From an uncultured Mycoplasmatota bacterium (GTDB lineage Bacteria; Bacillota_I; Bacilli_A; RF39; UBA660), in contig URZL01000003.1 of the NCBI GenBank assembly GCA_900552335.1, positions 1 to 64,000 on the forward strand: DNA of 64,000 nt, written 5' to 3'. Positions 7,299 to 15,234 of this stretch are shown here, in pieces; the first letter of the stretch is position 1; each line of letters opens with the position of its first letter. A program made the position numbers and the translations under genes. The notes under the pieces were generated by a model, which saw only the letters and a program-made list of their open reading frames with translations, did no database searches and had not been told where the DNA came from.

Positions 7299-7949
7299 TC
7301 ACTCAAAAAACATTTTATTGTTTTTTAAAATCAATTCCTTACTTTTTTTGTCATTATATTCTTTATAATATGGTGTTTCTCTATACATTTTTTCCACAAA
7401 AGCAACACTACAAGATAATCTATCAGCTATTTTTTTAAAGTCTCTAAAAGTTGGCTCATCTTTTAAAGGATGTAATTCTAAGTATCTTTTCACTCTACTT
7501 GTTAAATAAGCTGTTTTCATCCCACTTTTTTTCAACAAGTCGTTATAATTATTGTAATTTTTAATTAATGAATTATAAATTTTCATTTCTTCTGATGAAA
7601 GTGGAAAATCAAATAATCCAGAAATAACACCTAAAATTTTAGTGGCACTATTAATATCTATGTTATATCTATTCATTAGAAAATCAAAGGCATTTCCTCT
7701 CGCACCACAACCAAAGCAATAATATAAATGGTGATTTTCATCAACAAAAAAATCATAACTATCTCCACTATTATTATGAAATGGACAAAAATTATAGAAA
7801 AACTTGTTATTAGGATAAATTTTTACTTTTGGATTATTAATTGCGATATCAGGAAAAACTGATTCTACTATTCCAAGAAGATAAATATTGTTTTTAATGG
7901 AATACATTATTTCATCGATATATTTTAAGTTATCAAAATTTCTGTTCAT
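7299..7949 (-). CDS. Stand-alone CHC2 zinc-finger (DnaG primase N-terminal-like) protein
   Basis: A 216-residue protein. C55-P-F-H58 and C78-F-G-C81 form the zinc-binding CHC2 module normally found at the N-terminus of DnaG primase, where it recognises the template. The following segment NAFDFLMNRYNIDINSATKIL also matches the primase family. No Toprim catalytic domain follows; the rest is a helical C-terminal half ending in a basic tail. Such orphan modules occur on plasmids, phages and integrated elements. I chose the ATG at 7949 because GAAGGTGA lies ahead of it; the longer TTG start at 7958 overlaps that site. Confidence 0.7.
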   Translation of the reverse strand: MNRNFDNLKYIDEIMYSIKNNIYLLGIVESVFPDIAINNPKVKIYPNNKFFYNFCPFHNNSGDSYDFFVDENHHLYYCFGCGARGNAFDFLMNRYNIDINSATKILGVISGLFDFPLSSEEMKIYNSLIKNYNNYNDLLKKSGMKTAYLTSRVKRYLELHPLKDEPTFRDFKKIADRLSCSVAFVEKMYRETPYYKEYNDKKSKELILKNNKMFFE

Positions 7950-7958
7950 AACTTTCAA

Positions 7959-8393
7959 TCACCTTCTTTTGCATATTCTAACATTTTTTAATTAGGAATA
8001 CAATGAAAATGTGTTAGAAATCATTTTTTATTATTCAATATCCATAAATTTTACCACTATGTATTTTTCTCTTAACCACAGCTGTGATTTTCTTGATATA
8101 TTAATCTATCCTTAAAAGAATTTTAGGGATAGATTGGATTAAATCAATTCTTTCTTTTGTACATTTGTGCTATAAATTTTTTATCTAAAATATTTAAGTA
8201 TAGTAAAAAAACAGCGCAAATGCCATTTTCAATTTATAAGTACACATATATTGACTTCCACAATCATGTAATATATTTTATATTATTAAAAATATGTAAT
8301 TTACACTCATTTGTTATCATCACTTACATGTACAATTATACATAATACTATGCCAACCTAATTCTTCGATTCATAGATAACTGTAAATAAATG
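7959..8393. other. 435-bp AT-rich intergenic region with hairpins, no convincing gene
   Basis: No coding frame with a ribosome binding site was found; the 62-codon plus-strand frame at 8157-8345 lacks one and has no recognisable content. Two fold-back structures are visible: TTCTAACA near 7976 pairing with TGTTAGAA near 8012, and the stronger 8103-8135 hairpin. The region separates the CHC2 gene from the GNAT gene. Confidence 0.5.
8103..8135. repeat. Long hairpin, 15-bp arms and 3-nt loop
   Basis: AATCTATCCTTAAAA pairs with TTTTAGGGATAGATT across GAA; only one position is a G:U-type pair. No T tract follows either arm, so it is not a typical terminator. It could be the end of a lost element or an RNA structure. 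Confidence 0.55.
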
Positions 8394-9005
8394 TTACTTT
8401 GTTTTTTCATTTTCACTCATTATCATATATGATTCATAAATATCTTTATATTTATCTAAAGTTTCAACAACATTAAACCAATAAACATTTGTTAATGTAC
8501 CATCTGATGGATCAATTTCTGTTCTTTCAAGTTTTCCGCCTAGTGCTTTTAACGTTCTATCTGATCCAGAATTGTTCGCAGCACAATCTATCATCACTTT
8601 ATCTAATCCAAGTTTTCTTGCTTCATTCATACCCAAATATAAATTTATTTTATTGTAACCTTTTCTTCTTTCGGCCGGTCTAATTCCGTAGCCTATGTGT
8701 CCGCCAAATCGTAGCATTGCTTCGTTTAGATTCCATCTAACACTAATTGCTCCCACAATTTTATTATCATTTTTCCTAATGAATAAAAAAGTCTTGCTTG
8801 GGCATTTTCCAATTTTTTCGGCATATTCTTTGTTTTCCATATTCAAGCATCTTTGTAGTGCTTGCTCAAAGGTATAACCTTCTAGTATTTTATCTAACGA
8901 TCCTGTCCCATTAATATTTGATTTATATTCAACAAATTCGTTAATAAAATCTATTATTTCATTTTTCCTTTGCATCGAAGGTTTTTCTAAATAGAATTTT
9001 TCCAC
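8394..9005 (-). CDS. GNAT-family N-acetyltransferase
   Basis: A 203-residue acetyl-CoA-dependent acetyltransferase. Motif A is seen in GGHIGYGIRPAERRKGYNK, where RRKGY forms the CoA pyrophosphate loop. CAANNSGSDRTLKALGGKLE is the usual motif B region of RimJ-like GNATs. The N-terminal part with FLFIRKNDNKIVGAISVRW is strand-rich. Start codon is GTG at 9005 preceded by AAAGGGAA. Substrate cannot be told. It is monocistronic, in the accessory zone. Confidence 0.85.
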   Translation of the reverse strand: MEKFYLEKPSMQRKNEIIDFINEFVEYKSNINGTGSLDKILEGYTFEQALQRCLNMENKEYAEKIGKCPSKTFLFIRKNDNKIVGAISVRWNLNEAMLRFGGHIGYGIRPAERRKGYNKINLYLGMNEARKLGLDKVMIDCAANNSGSDRTLKALGGKLERTEIDPSDGTLTNVYWFNVVETLDKYKDIYESYMIMSENEKTK

Positions 9006-9282
9006 AATATCATTCCCTTTATTTCCTCATGGTATGTCAGTAACAAGCATTGCCATCTAATAATTGAAGTATACATAACATCCATTACTTTACAAAGTTA
9101 TTATATCATATTTTCATAAAGCTTTTCATTTCAAAAAACATTTTTAATAGCATTATGTTGAAGATAATCTTTTTTGTTTTAAATAAACATTTTGTCTTTA
9201 AATTCTGCACTTCTATATTTATCTATCTTTTACTTTACCTGTATAACACATTCAAAAATGTGCTTAAGTTTACCATATATAA

Positions 9283-10128
9283 TTACCTCTCTTGATTTAA
9301 CCATTCCGTTGATTTTATAATCATATAAAAACTTATGATTATAATAATTAAAGCTATTCCTCCGCCAGTTGCCATTATCATTATTTCAAAAAATTCTGTC
9401 TCATTACTCCCAAATGTTGGTATAAGAATTATTTCTAATGATATTAATGAAACCAAACTTGTAATAACATTTATAACTTTTGATGAGGATATTAATGGAC
9501 TTTTATATTTATGATATTTTATTAAATTATAAATTGAATTAAATAGTAAATAAAAAGTATAAACTGCTACTGTTATTGCCATCCAATCAGGATAAATACT
9601 CATTATTTTTTGGTTTACTATAATTAAAATAATTATTGTTAATATGACATTAGTAAATAATAATATAATTCCTGTTTTTCTATATTCCATAAATTCATCT
9701 TTTAAATTAGTATTATCATTTAATTCTTCTTTTACTATATTAGAACGAAGTATAATTAGTAAAAAATAGTATAAAGCAAATGATATAAACCAAAAAGATT
9801 TAAAAACGATACCAGACAATAACTTAAACATAGCATACACTACATTGAGTATCAAAGATGTAAACAGAGATATTTTATATCTTAATTTATGATCATTTTT
9901 ATACTTACTTAAATGTTTGTTATTATCAATAAATTTATTCATTTTAGATTTAACTATATTATATATTCTTATACATATTATGATAAAAAAGTAAGTCATT
10001 ATTAAATATAAAACATAAGCGATACTTGTATCAAAACCGTGAAAGAAAATTAGATATATTAGTGAAATTATTATAGTTAACAAACCAATTAATAAGACAT
10101 AATTTTTTGGATACAAAAGTTTTTTCAC
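9283..10128 (-). CDS. Polytopic membrane protein of unknown function
   Basis: About 281 residues with roughly eight hydrophobic segments and a short charged cytoplasmic stretch (SKMNKFIDNNKHLSKYKNDHK) after the second. I placed the start at the GTG at 10128 (preceded by AAAGGTAGTGG) giving MKKLLYPKNYVLL; the longer frame from 10176 begins with TTG just behind the previous stop without a ribosome binding site. No transport or enzymatic motif recognised. It is the third gene of an operon facing a divergent TetR regulator, so it may be an envelope stress or permeability factor; that is inference. Confidence 0.6.
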   Translation of the reverse strand: MKKLLYPKNYVLLIGLLTIIISLIYLIFFHGFDTSIAYVLYLIMTYFFIIICIRIYNIVKSKMNKFIDNNKHLSKYKNDHKLRYKISLFTSLILNVVYAMFKLLSGIVFKSFWFISFALYYFLLIILRSNIVKEELNDNTNLKDEFMEYRKTGIILLFTNVILTIIILIIVNQKIMSIYPDWMAITVAVYTFYLLFNSIYNLIKYHKYKSPLISSSKVINVITSLVSLISLEIILIPTFGSNETEFFEIMIMATGGGIALIIIIISFYMIIKSTEWLNQER

Positions 10129-10182
10129 TTTTCCACTACCTTTAAAAAAATTAGAAACTAAAATATAAGTTTCCAATTTTTC

Positions 10183-10578
10183 TTATTTGTTACCTTTTAT
10201 ATAAGAATAAATAGGATAATTTAACACACAGACTATTAAACCAACTACACCCGTAATTAAGCCAATAATCATATCTGATTTTGTAGCTTCTCCTACCATA
10301 ACTCTACTCATTCCATATCCCATTACTAAAGCTCCGATAACTCCAATAATCCAAGTTGCTACAATTCCCCAATCTATTTGTTTTTTTACTTTAGTTTTAG
10401 GATGATTCTTTCTATAGATAGGAATGATGCAAAGTAAAATAATAAATCCTATTATCCCTACGATAATTCCTTCTTTTAACATATCCCATTCTGGAATAAG
10501 TCCCATACACATACCTATTGCAAAGATTAATCCTCCAATAGTTCCTAATATGATTTCCAATAGTGTTTCTTTTTTCAT
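10183..10578 (-). CDS. Small four-segment membrane protein
   Basis: A 131-residue protein with four hydrophobic helices in two similar halves. Each half has a glycine-rich first helix (LGTIGGLIFAIGMCMGL and IIGVIGALVMGYGMSRV) and then GIIVGIIGFIILL or MIIGLITGVVGLIV. An internal duplication is likely. Charged loop KNHPKTKVKKQ lies between the halves. GGAG precedes the ATG and the gene starts 1 bp after the stop of the upstream repeat protein. Function unknown. Confidence 0.65.
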   Translation of the reverse strand: MKKETLLEIILGTIGGLIFAIGMCMGLIPEWDMLKEGIIVGIIGFIILLCIIPIYRKNHPKTKVKKQIDWGIVATWIIGVIGALVMGYGMSRVMVGEATKSDMIIGLITGVVGLIVCVLNYPIYSYIKGNK

Positions 10579-10579
10579 T

Positions 10580-10831
10580 TTATTCTTCTCCTTTTTTATT
10601 TTTTAATTGTTCTTGCTCTTTTTTTAATCTTTTCTTTGCTTCTTCAACAGTTTCACCGTCATGTGTCAAATACTCTTCTACAAATTTATCCTCAATTTTA
10701 GTATAACCACTTACTATAGAATCTTCTATCTTTTTATAACCATTCACTACTGTATTTTCAACTTTTTTATAACCATCAACAACTGCATTAGCAATTTTTT
10801 GATTAACTTTTACTAATTTTGATTTTGCCAT
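10580..10831 (-). CDS. Small 11-residue-repeat amphipathic protein
   Basis: An 83-residue protein whose N-terminal half carries tandem 11-mers of the form VVxGYKKIEDx (VVDGYKKVENT, VVNGYKKIEDS, IVSGYTKIEDK). Eleven-residue amphipathic repeats are typical of helices that lie on membranes or wrap partners, as in apolipoprotein- and LEA-like proteins. The C-terminus is highly charged (EEAKKRLKKEQEQLKNKK). It is the first gene of the TetR-controlled operon with two membrane proteins, so membrane association is plausible. Strong GGAGGTGATGAT start. Real function unknown. Confidence 0.7.
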   Translation of the reverse strand: MAKSKLVKVNQKIANAVVDGYKKVENTVVNGYKKIEDSIVSGYTKIEDKFVEEYLTHDGETVEEAKKRLKKEQEQLKNKKGEE

Positions 10832-10849
10832 ATCATCACCTCCAATTAA

Positions 10850-10863
10850 AAGACACTTGTCTT
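10850..10863. promoter_or_regulatory. Candidate TetR operator 1 (downstream of the start site)
   Basis: AAGACA-CT-TGTCTT is a dyad with 6-bp arms, placed between the -10 box of the membrane operon and its ribosome binding site. It resembles the second dyad at 10887-10900; their centres are 37 bp apart. Position suits repression by the adjacent TetR-family protein. Confidence 0.5.
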
Positions 10864-10877
10864 CTTAATACAATCAC

Positions 10878-10906
10878 ATTATAATATAGACAGATGCCTA
10901 ATTCAA
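10878..10906 (-). promoter_or_regulatory. Promoter of the repeat/membrane protein operon
   Basis: Minus strand TTGAAT (10906-10901), 17-bp spacer, TATAAT (10883-10878). The spacer is almost entirely occupied by the second candidate TetR operator. Confidence 0.65.
10887..10900. promoter_or_regulatory. Candidate TetR operator 2 (in the promoter spacer)
   Basis: TAGACA-GA-TGCCTA, an imperfect dyad sharing the AGACA half-site with operator 1. It lies between -35 and -10 of the divergent operon. Confidence 0.45.
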
Positions 10907-10948
10907 TCAACAAGTTGTTTGAGAATGTCTAAATAATGGAGAAAAATT

Positions 10949-11488
10949 ATGAATATAGCAAATAATAAAAGAAAAAAAGAATCAAAAACAAGAATTAAAA
11001 AAGCATTTATTGAACTACTTCAAACAAAAGAAATTAATGAAATTAACATTACAGACTTAGTCAAGAAAGCTGATATAAATCGTTCCACATTTTATGTTAA
11101 TTACATTGATATATATGATTTAGCAGACAAAGTAAAAGAAGAAATGTTTAATGATTTATTAGAACTATATAAGGATGAAGCAATACAGCAAAAACATTCT
11201 TATGATTATTTAAAGTTATTCACTCACATAAAAGAAAATCAAATTTATTATAAAACTATGCTCAAATTAAATTTTGACTTTATGAATTATTATGATAATC
11301 ATTTAGAAGAATCTGATATGATTAAATACTATGGTTCTACTAAAAATATGGACTATCATATTGAATTCTTTAAAGCTGGTATGACAGCTATTATTAAAAA
11401 ATGGCTATTAAATAATTGTGAAGAAAGTCCTGAGGAAATGATAGAAATAATTCATTCTGAATACAAAGGAAAAAGTCTAGAAAATTAA
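10949..11488 (+). CDS. TetR/AcrR-family transcriptional regulator
   Basis: A 179-residue regulator. The N-terminal helix-turn-helix (about residues 10-58) is seen in TRIKKAFIELL, ITDLVKKADINRSTFYVNY and the IYDLADKV continuation typical of TetR. The C-terminal ligand or dimer domain is helical and unassigned. GGAG precedes the ATG. It is divergent from the repeat/membrane protein operon and most likely represses it through the AGACA dyads; the ligand is unknown. The stop lies inside its terminator. Confidence 0.88.
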   Translation: MNIANNKRKKESKTRIKKAFIELLQTKEINEINITDLVKKADINRSTFYVNYIDIYDLADKVKEEMFNDLLELYKDEAIQQKHSYDYLKLFTHIKENQIYYKTMLKLNFDFMNYYDNHLEESDMIKYYGSTKNMDYHIEFFKAGMTAIIKKWLLNNCEESPEEMIEIIHSEYKGKSLEN

Positions 11489-11499
11489 ACTAGACTTTT
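11471..11499 (+). terminator. Intrinsic terminator of the TetR gene
   Basis: 10-bp stem AAAAGTCTAG/CTAGACTTTT, 9-nt loop containing the stop codon, then ATATTTTT. Confidence 0.7.
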
Positions 11500-11549
11500 A
11501 TATTTTTCAAATTTTTCCCTTGTTATATTTATAAATGAATTTTAATTAA

Positions 11550-12464
11550 TTATATTTTATAATTCAACAACTCTACTTTTAACTGATCATATACTTTCGT
11601 TTCGAGTTTTGACTTTTTCTTTAGTTTTTCAAATTCTTGTTCCAAAAGTAGAAATTCTTCTCTTGCACTCATTGCATGATCTGATATACATAATTTTCCT
11701 ATAAAATTAGAAAACATAAATCTATAAATGAATGCACATAAACTCTTTTTGTTAACGCAATTTTCATATTCACCTTGAGGAAGTATTTCATATCCTAACT
11801 GTTTAAGAACATTATATTCTTCAATGATTGCATCCATAATGAGTAAAGAATAATCCTTATCTTTTTTTAGTAATTTTAAATTACCATTTACTTTATAACT
11901 AGCAAATACAAGTGGAAGGACAGCACACGCATGTGTTTTAAGATAATCATTCATTTTATTTTCTATTGTTACTTTTATTTTTGTTTTTTGAAAAATAGAT
12001 TTTATAAATTCATCACTGATATTTTTTCCATCTGTTCTACCAATTTCAATTTTATTTAAACAAATTGAATTGATATAACCATCATATTTTTTACCAGCAG
12101 CCATAAAGAAGGCAAATAATACATTTTTATTTTGTATGTTCATATATTTTTCTACAGATATATTATTACCTACAAACACTATATTTTTACTTTTATTATT
12201 TTCTATAATTGGTACAATGTCATCTAGAGATGAAAATCTTGAAACGATAAATATTACATCATAGATATCATTTTCATCTAATGTTTGAATTATATTAAAA
12301 TAATCTACTGTTTTCTTGCCTAATTTATGTTTTATAACAAGACCATTATTTTTTAAAGTTTCATAGGTGTTACCTCTAGCTAAAATTGTTACGTCATTAC
12401 CTTTTTTTATAGAATGCGCTAAATTTGATCCCAACACACCTGCTCCAATAATTAATATTCTCAT
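11550..12464 (-). CDS. Ketopantoate reductase-like (PanE/ApbA family) oxidoreductase
   Basis: A 304-residue NADP-dependent reductase-type protein. It begins MRILIIGAGVLGS, the Rossmann glycine motif, with ILARG for the NADP phosphate at about 27-31. The PanE C-terminal helical domain follows (YLKTHACAVLPLV at about 175 is the conserved substrate helix with Lys). No pantothenate genes are nearby, and many paralogues act on other ketoacids, so the substrate is open. AAAAGGAATGATT precedes the ATG. Monocistronic in the accessory zone. Confidence 0.75.
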   Translation of the reverse strand: MRILIIGAGVLGSNLAHSIKKGNDVTILARGNTYETLKNNGLVIKHKLGKKTVDYFNIIQTLDENDIYDVIFIVSRFSSLDDIVPIIENNKSKNIVFVGNNISVEKYMNIQNKNVLFAFFMAAGKKYDGYINSICLNKIEIGRTDGKNISDEFIKSIFQKTKIKVTIENKMNDYLKTHACAVLPLVFASYKVNGNLKLLKKDKDYSLLIMDAIIEEYNVLKQLGYEILPQGEYENCVNKKSLCAFIYRFMFSNFIGKLCISDHAMSAREEFLLLEQEFEKLKKKSKLETKVYDQLKVELLNYKI

Positions 12465-12543
12465 TTTAAATCATTCCTTTTAAAATTGTAATTTTTATTT
12501 ATGCTTTCTATCTACAAGATTGCTGTTTATTTCTCACATTACT

Positions 12544-12699
12544 TTATTTACTATAACCCTGTTTATATTTCTTACCGTTTTTGCATGTCCATCTTTTTTT
12601 AGTACATATATTGTTATTTTTACCGTATATACTTTCATTTATGAGCACAAAATGTGCACAATGTTCCCATCTGCTTTCTAGATTAATTATACTAAATTT
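12544..12699 (-). pseudogene. Possible start-less gene remnant ending in a degenerate SEC-C-like tail
   Basis: A 51-codon open stretch without a start codon reads NLESRWEHCAHFVLINES and ends KRWTCKNGKKYKQGYSK before TAA at 12546-12544. The last 15 residues match 7 positions of the SecA tail, including KYKQ. It may be a relic of a SEC-C-containing gene or a chance open frame; length alone is not significant at this base composition. Confidence 0.25.
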
Positions 12700-12740
12700 T
12701 TATAGATATTTGTAGTATAAATTCATCATTAATATCATTA

Positions 12741-13352
12741 TTATAGTGATATTTTTTTTACAGGTTGTTTTAAATAACTATTTTTATACCATTCGGCAAA
12801 TAATTCAGTTGCAGATGTATGACCATCATTTCTATTTTTTCTTTCTTCATCTGACATTTCTGCTAAAGTTTTATCACAATTATTTGGTATAAATACATAC
12901 CAAAGATTAGATTTTGCTTTCTTTATTGGATTTCCTTTTTTACTAAATGCTAAGGTTCCATTACTTACTCCATAAAAAGTATAAAATTCATTGCCATCGT
13001 AAAAAGTTAAGCAATCAACAAATTTACAAGTCCTATTACTTTGTTTTTTCATTGTTTCAAGTAATCCATCTATGTCCGAACTAATTCCACTTCTTTTAAC
13101 AAAAGCTCCTGGATATCCTGGATTATTAGGATAGTCATTTATATAAAATCCTGTATCTGCTACAAAACAAGGTGTTTGTAAAATTTTGTATGCATCTAAT
13201 GCTTTTTTTCTCGATATTTTTTCAATATCATTTATTTCCATTTCTTCAAAATCATATTTATAAAAATCAATTTCTATGTTTTTTTCTGTGAAACATTCTT
13301 TTACTGAAACATATTTTCCATAATTTCCTGTTACATAAATTATATTTCCCAT
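12741..13352 (-). CDS. Ham1/RdgB-like non-canonical NTP pyrophosphatase
   Basis: A 203-residue protein of the Ham1/ITPase fold. It shows the phosphate-binding start VTGNYGKY (7-14), ADTGFYIN with the metal-site Asp66, NPGYPGAF (76-83), and the C-terminal TLAEMSDEERKNRNDGHTSA. Ham1 enzymes hydrolyse dITP, XTP or related nucleotides to monophosphates. This divergent copy is last in an operon after a WYL regulator and a SIS-domain protein (1-bp gap), so it may act on a special or regulatory nucleotide rather than do general house-cleaning; that part is inference. GAGGAGAG precedes the ATG. Confidence 0.75.
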   Translation of the reverse strand: MGNIIYVTGNYGKYVSVKECFTEKNIEIDFYKYDFEEMEINDIEKISRKKALDAYKILQTPCFVADTGFYINDYPNNPGYPGAFVKRSGISSDIDGLLETMKKQSNRTCKFVDCLTFYDGNEFYTFYGVSNGTLAFSKKGNPIKKAKSNLWYVFIPNNCDKTLAEMSDEERKNRNDGHTSATELFAEWYKNSYLKQPVKKISL

Positions 13353-13353
13353 T

Positions 13354-14385
13354 TTACATCTCTCCTCTAAAATTATATAAAGTTTTTATCATTTTTGGAT
13401 TATATTCTGGTTGCGTCAAATCAATATTTTTATCATCTGCAATTTTTTTGGACAAAAAGTACATTTGCAGCATAAGATAATATTCTTTCCAAAAATAGTT
13501 TTCATTTATATCTTCAGTATCAAAAATAGATAGATTAGAATATTCTTTATTTATTAGTTGTATTAATAGATTGTCAAGTTCTTTTCTTTGATGACATAAA
13601 TAGATAACGTGACTATCTGGATACTGAAATAATAGGTTACTTCTTCCATGACAAAAGGATCCTTTATCATGGATAACAGGTGCCGCTAATCCAATTTCTA
13701 CTAAATTTGATTCAAGAACACAACCTGATGTCTTTGTTTCATATCCACTCATTATTTGAATTAAAGATACGTTTTTAAAATCATATAATAAGCTATTTAC
13801 TTTTTCTCTGCTTTTATTTAATAGCTGTTTTACCTTATCATTTATTTTTTTAATTTCACTAGAACTTATATCCATGTCTAATAAAGTAATTGCGTCTAAC
13901 ATTAATGTTATTGGGCCTAAACTAGATGCTAGTGAAATAAAACTCTTTTCAGTTTCATATTTTTCATTATTCCAAGAAATAACTTGATAGTTACACTCGC
14001 GATTCTTTTGAGTAATTAAAAATTTATTACCATTAAAGTCTTCTAAAATTTCCTGCATTCCATTGGTATTTCCACTTGTAGATATTGCTATCAAATTTGA
14101 AAATTGATTTCTATTAGTTTTGTAAAAATAATCTCTTGGTTCTATTACTTCACAAATAATTCCATCTGTTCTTAATCTTTCTATAATTGATTGTAAATAA
14201 TAGGCAACTACTTTTGATCCTCCCGTTGCTACTATTAATGTTGGCTTATTAGCAATTGTTAATTGATATAACATTTTTCTAAAGTCATTTGCTTTATTTA
14301 ATAAACTATCATTTATATTCAATATTCTTTCTTCTAATTTTAAAAAATTTTTTTGTGATGATTCTGTATGTTCATGTTTAATCAT
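13354..14385 (-). CDS. Double SIS-domain (GlmS isomerase-like) protein
   Basis: A 343-residue protein. The first SIS domain has VATGGSKVVA (52-61) and the Ser/Thr phosphate-sugar loop ISTSGNT (101-107). The second half keeps the GlmS-like layout, with ESNLVEIGLAAPVI and CHGR (245-248) where GlmS/AgaS enzymes have an E and KHG. SIS domains bind phosphosugars. The glutaminase domain of GlmS is absent. AAGGAGG lies 7 nt before the ATG at 14385, which I prefer over the 14406 start that overlaps it. The gene lies between a WYL regulator and a Ham1-like enzyme, a combination suggesting a self-contained accessory module. Confidence 0.7.
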   Translation of the reverse strand: MIKHEHTESSQKNFLKLEERILNINDSLLNKANDFRKMLYQLTIANKPTLIVATGGSKVVAYYLQSIIERLRTDGIICEVIEPRDYFYKTNRNQFSNLIAISTSGNTNGMQEILEDFNGNKFLITQKNRECNYQVISWNNEKYETEKSFISLASSLGPITLMLDAITLLDMDISSSEIKKINDKVKQLLNKSREKVNSLLYDFKNVSLIQIMSGYETKTSGCVLESNLVEIGLAAPVIHDKGSFCHGRSNLLFQYPDSHVIYLCHQRKELDNLLIQLINKEYSNLSIFDTEDINENYFWKEYYLMLQMYFLSKKIADDKNIDLTQPEYNPKMIKTLYNFRGEM

Positions 14386-14439
14386 TATAAAACCTCCTTC
14401 TCTCATTAAATCTTATCAAAGAAAGAGGCAATATATATG

Positions 14440-14919
14440 TCAGTTATAAAATTTTTCTAATAATTTAATAGATTTGATTCTATTTATATAAAAATGTCTT
14501 ATTTCTTCTTTTAATTCGCAATAAGCCGCAACTCCCCATTCATTACCCAAAAGTATTAAATCATATGGATGAATTGTTCTGCTTGTAATCTTTTTTTCAT
14601 TTTTGGAATAATATTCTATTAAACATTTTCTTTTTTCTTTAATTGCTCTATTTATTAAATTATATAAACTTCTATTTTTTATATTTATATCATTTGGTGT
14701 TATAAACCTTTTTGGTACAGTTACATTTTGATTTAAAACATAGCCACCATATGGTCCTTTTATGGTATCTATATAAATACCAGCCTTTTCTATTTCATCT
14801 TTATATACTCTAATCATTCTAGGAGTAACTTCTAATTTTTCAGATAATTCAGAAATACTATATTTTCTTCCCGTACTTAGGTATTCAATCATAGTAAGTA
14901 CATTACTAATTTTAGACAT
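14440..14919 (-). CDS. HTH-WYL domain transcriptional regulator
   Basis: A 159-residue regulator. The N-terminus is a winged helix-turn-helix of the DeoR/HTH_11 type (SISELSEKLEVTPRMIRVYKDE, residues about 18-40, then GGYVL wing). The C-terminal half has WYL-type strands (KCLIEYYSK, HPYDLILLGNEWGVAAYC, HFYINRIKSI) in which YDLI replaces the usual WYL motif. It is shorter than typical 300-residue WYL regulators because the C-terminal extension is missing. WYL domains sense ligands and often control defence or DNA-damage genes. First gene of the operon with SIS and Ham1-like genes; GGTGGTGAT start. Confidence 0.8.
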   Translation of the reverse strand: MSKISNVLTMIEYLSTGRKYSISELSEKLEVTPRMIRVYKDEIEKAGIYIDTIKGPYGGYVLNQNVTVPKRFITPNDINIKNRSLYNLINRAIKEKRKCLIEYYSKNEKKITSRTIHPYDLILLGNEWGVAAYCELKEEIRHFYINRIKSIKLLEKFYN

Positions 14920-14985
14920 TATATCACCACCAATGTATCAAATATTATAACACAAAATTTGAATTTTAATAGGAATACAAAATAA

Positions 14986-15008
14986 AAGTCAGTAAATTTT
15001 ACTGACTT
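14986..15008. terminator. Bidirectional hairpin terminator
   Basis: AAGTCAGTAAA pairs with TTTACTGACTT, flanked by A-rich and T-rich tracts on both sides. It lies between the WYL gene and the duplicate secA 3' end, in the place where the native secA terminator would be completed. Confidence 0.65.
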
Positions 15009-15015
15009 ATTTTCT

Positions 15016-15082
15016 TTATTTATAAGGGTTTGCGGGTTTATTTACCACAACATTGTTTATATTTGCTTCCTGAGCCACAAGG
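15016..15082. repeat. Direct repeat copy 1: duplicate of the secA 3' end (SEC-C codons)
   Basis: 67 bp matching 16377-16443 at 63 positions. On the minus strand it encodes a SEC-C tail PCGSGSKYKQCCGK with its TAA, but there is no secA body behind it; the reading continues into unrelated sequence. It is the distal boundary of the segment carrying the HEPN-like gene and could be one attachment site. The stretch 14920-15234 holds no other gene. Confidence 0.85.
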
Positions 15083-15182
15083 TAAGATATTAAAACAACC
15101 TTGTAATTTTTTCCTTTTAAATTGGTATTTTTTATTTCAAATTTATAATTTTTTATTGAAATATTGCAAGTTTTTATTCAAC

Positions 15183-15205
15183 AACTTATCTAATAACTTA
15201 TCTAA
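15183..15205. repeat. Tandem 11-mer pair, left (possible recombinase arm sites)
   Basis: AACTTATCTAA occurs at 15183-15193 and 15195-15205 (12-bp period), about 100 bp inside direct repeat copy 1. The same 11-mer in the same orientation is paired again near the other end of the segment. I saw no other copy in the window. Confidence 0.7.
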
Positions 15206-15234
15206 AAAAATAGATTTTCTTTGAAATTGTATTA

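Noticed and set aside
8157-8345. 62-codon plus-strand frame
   Set aside because: No ribosome binding site, AT-rich composition expected by chance, no recognisable protein features.
15030-15224. 64-codon plus-strand frame over the duplicated secA end
   Set aside because: It is the complement of the SEC-C repeat plus AT-rich spacer; no start signal.
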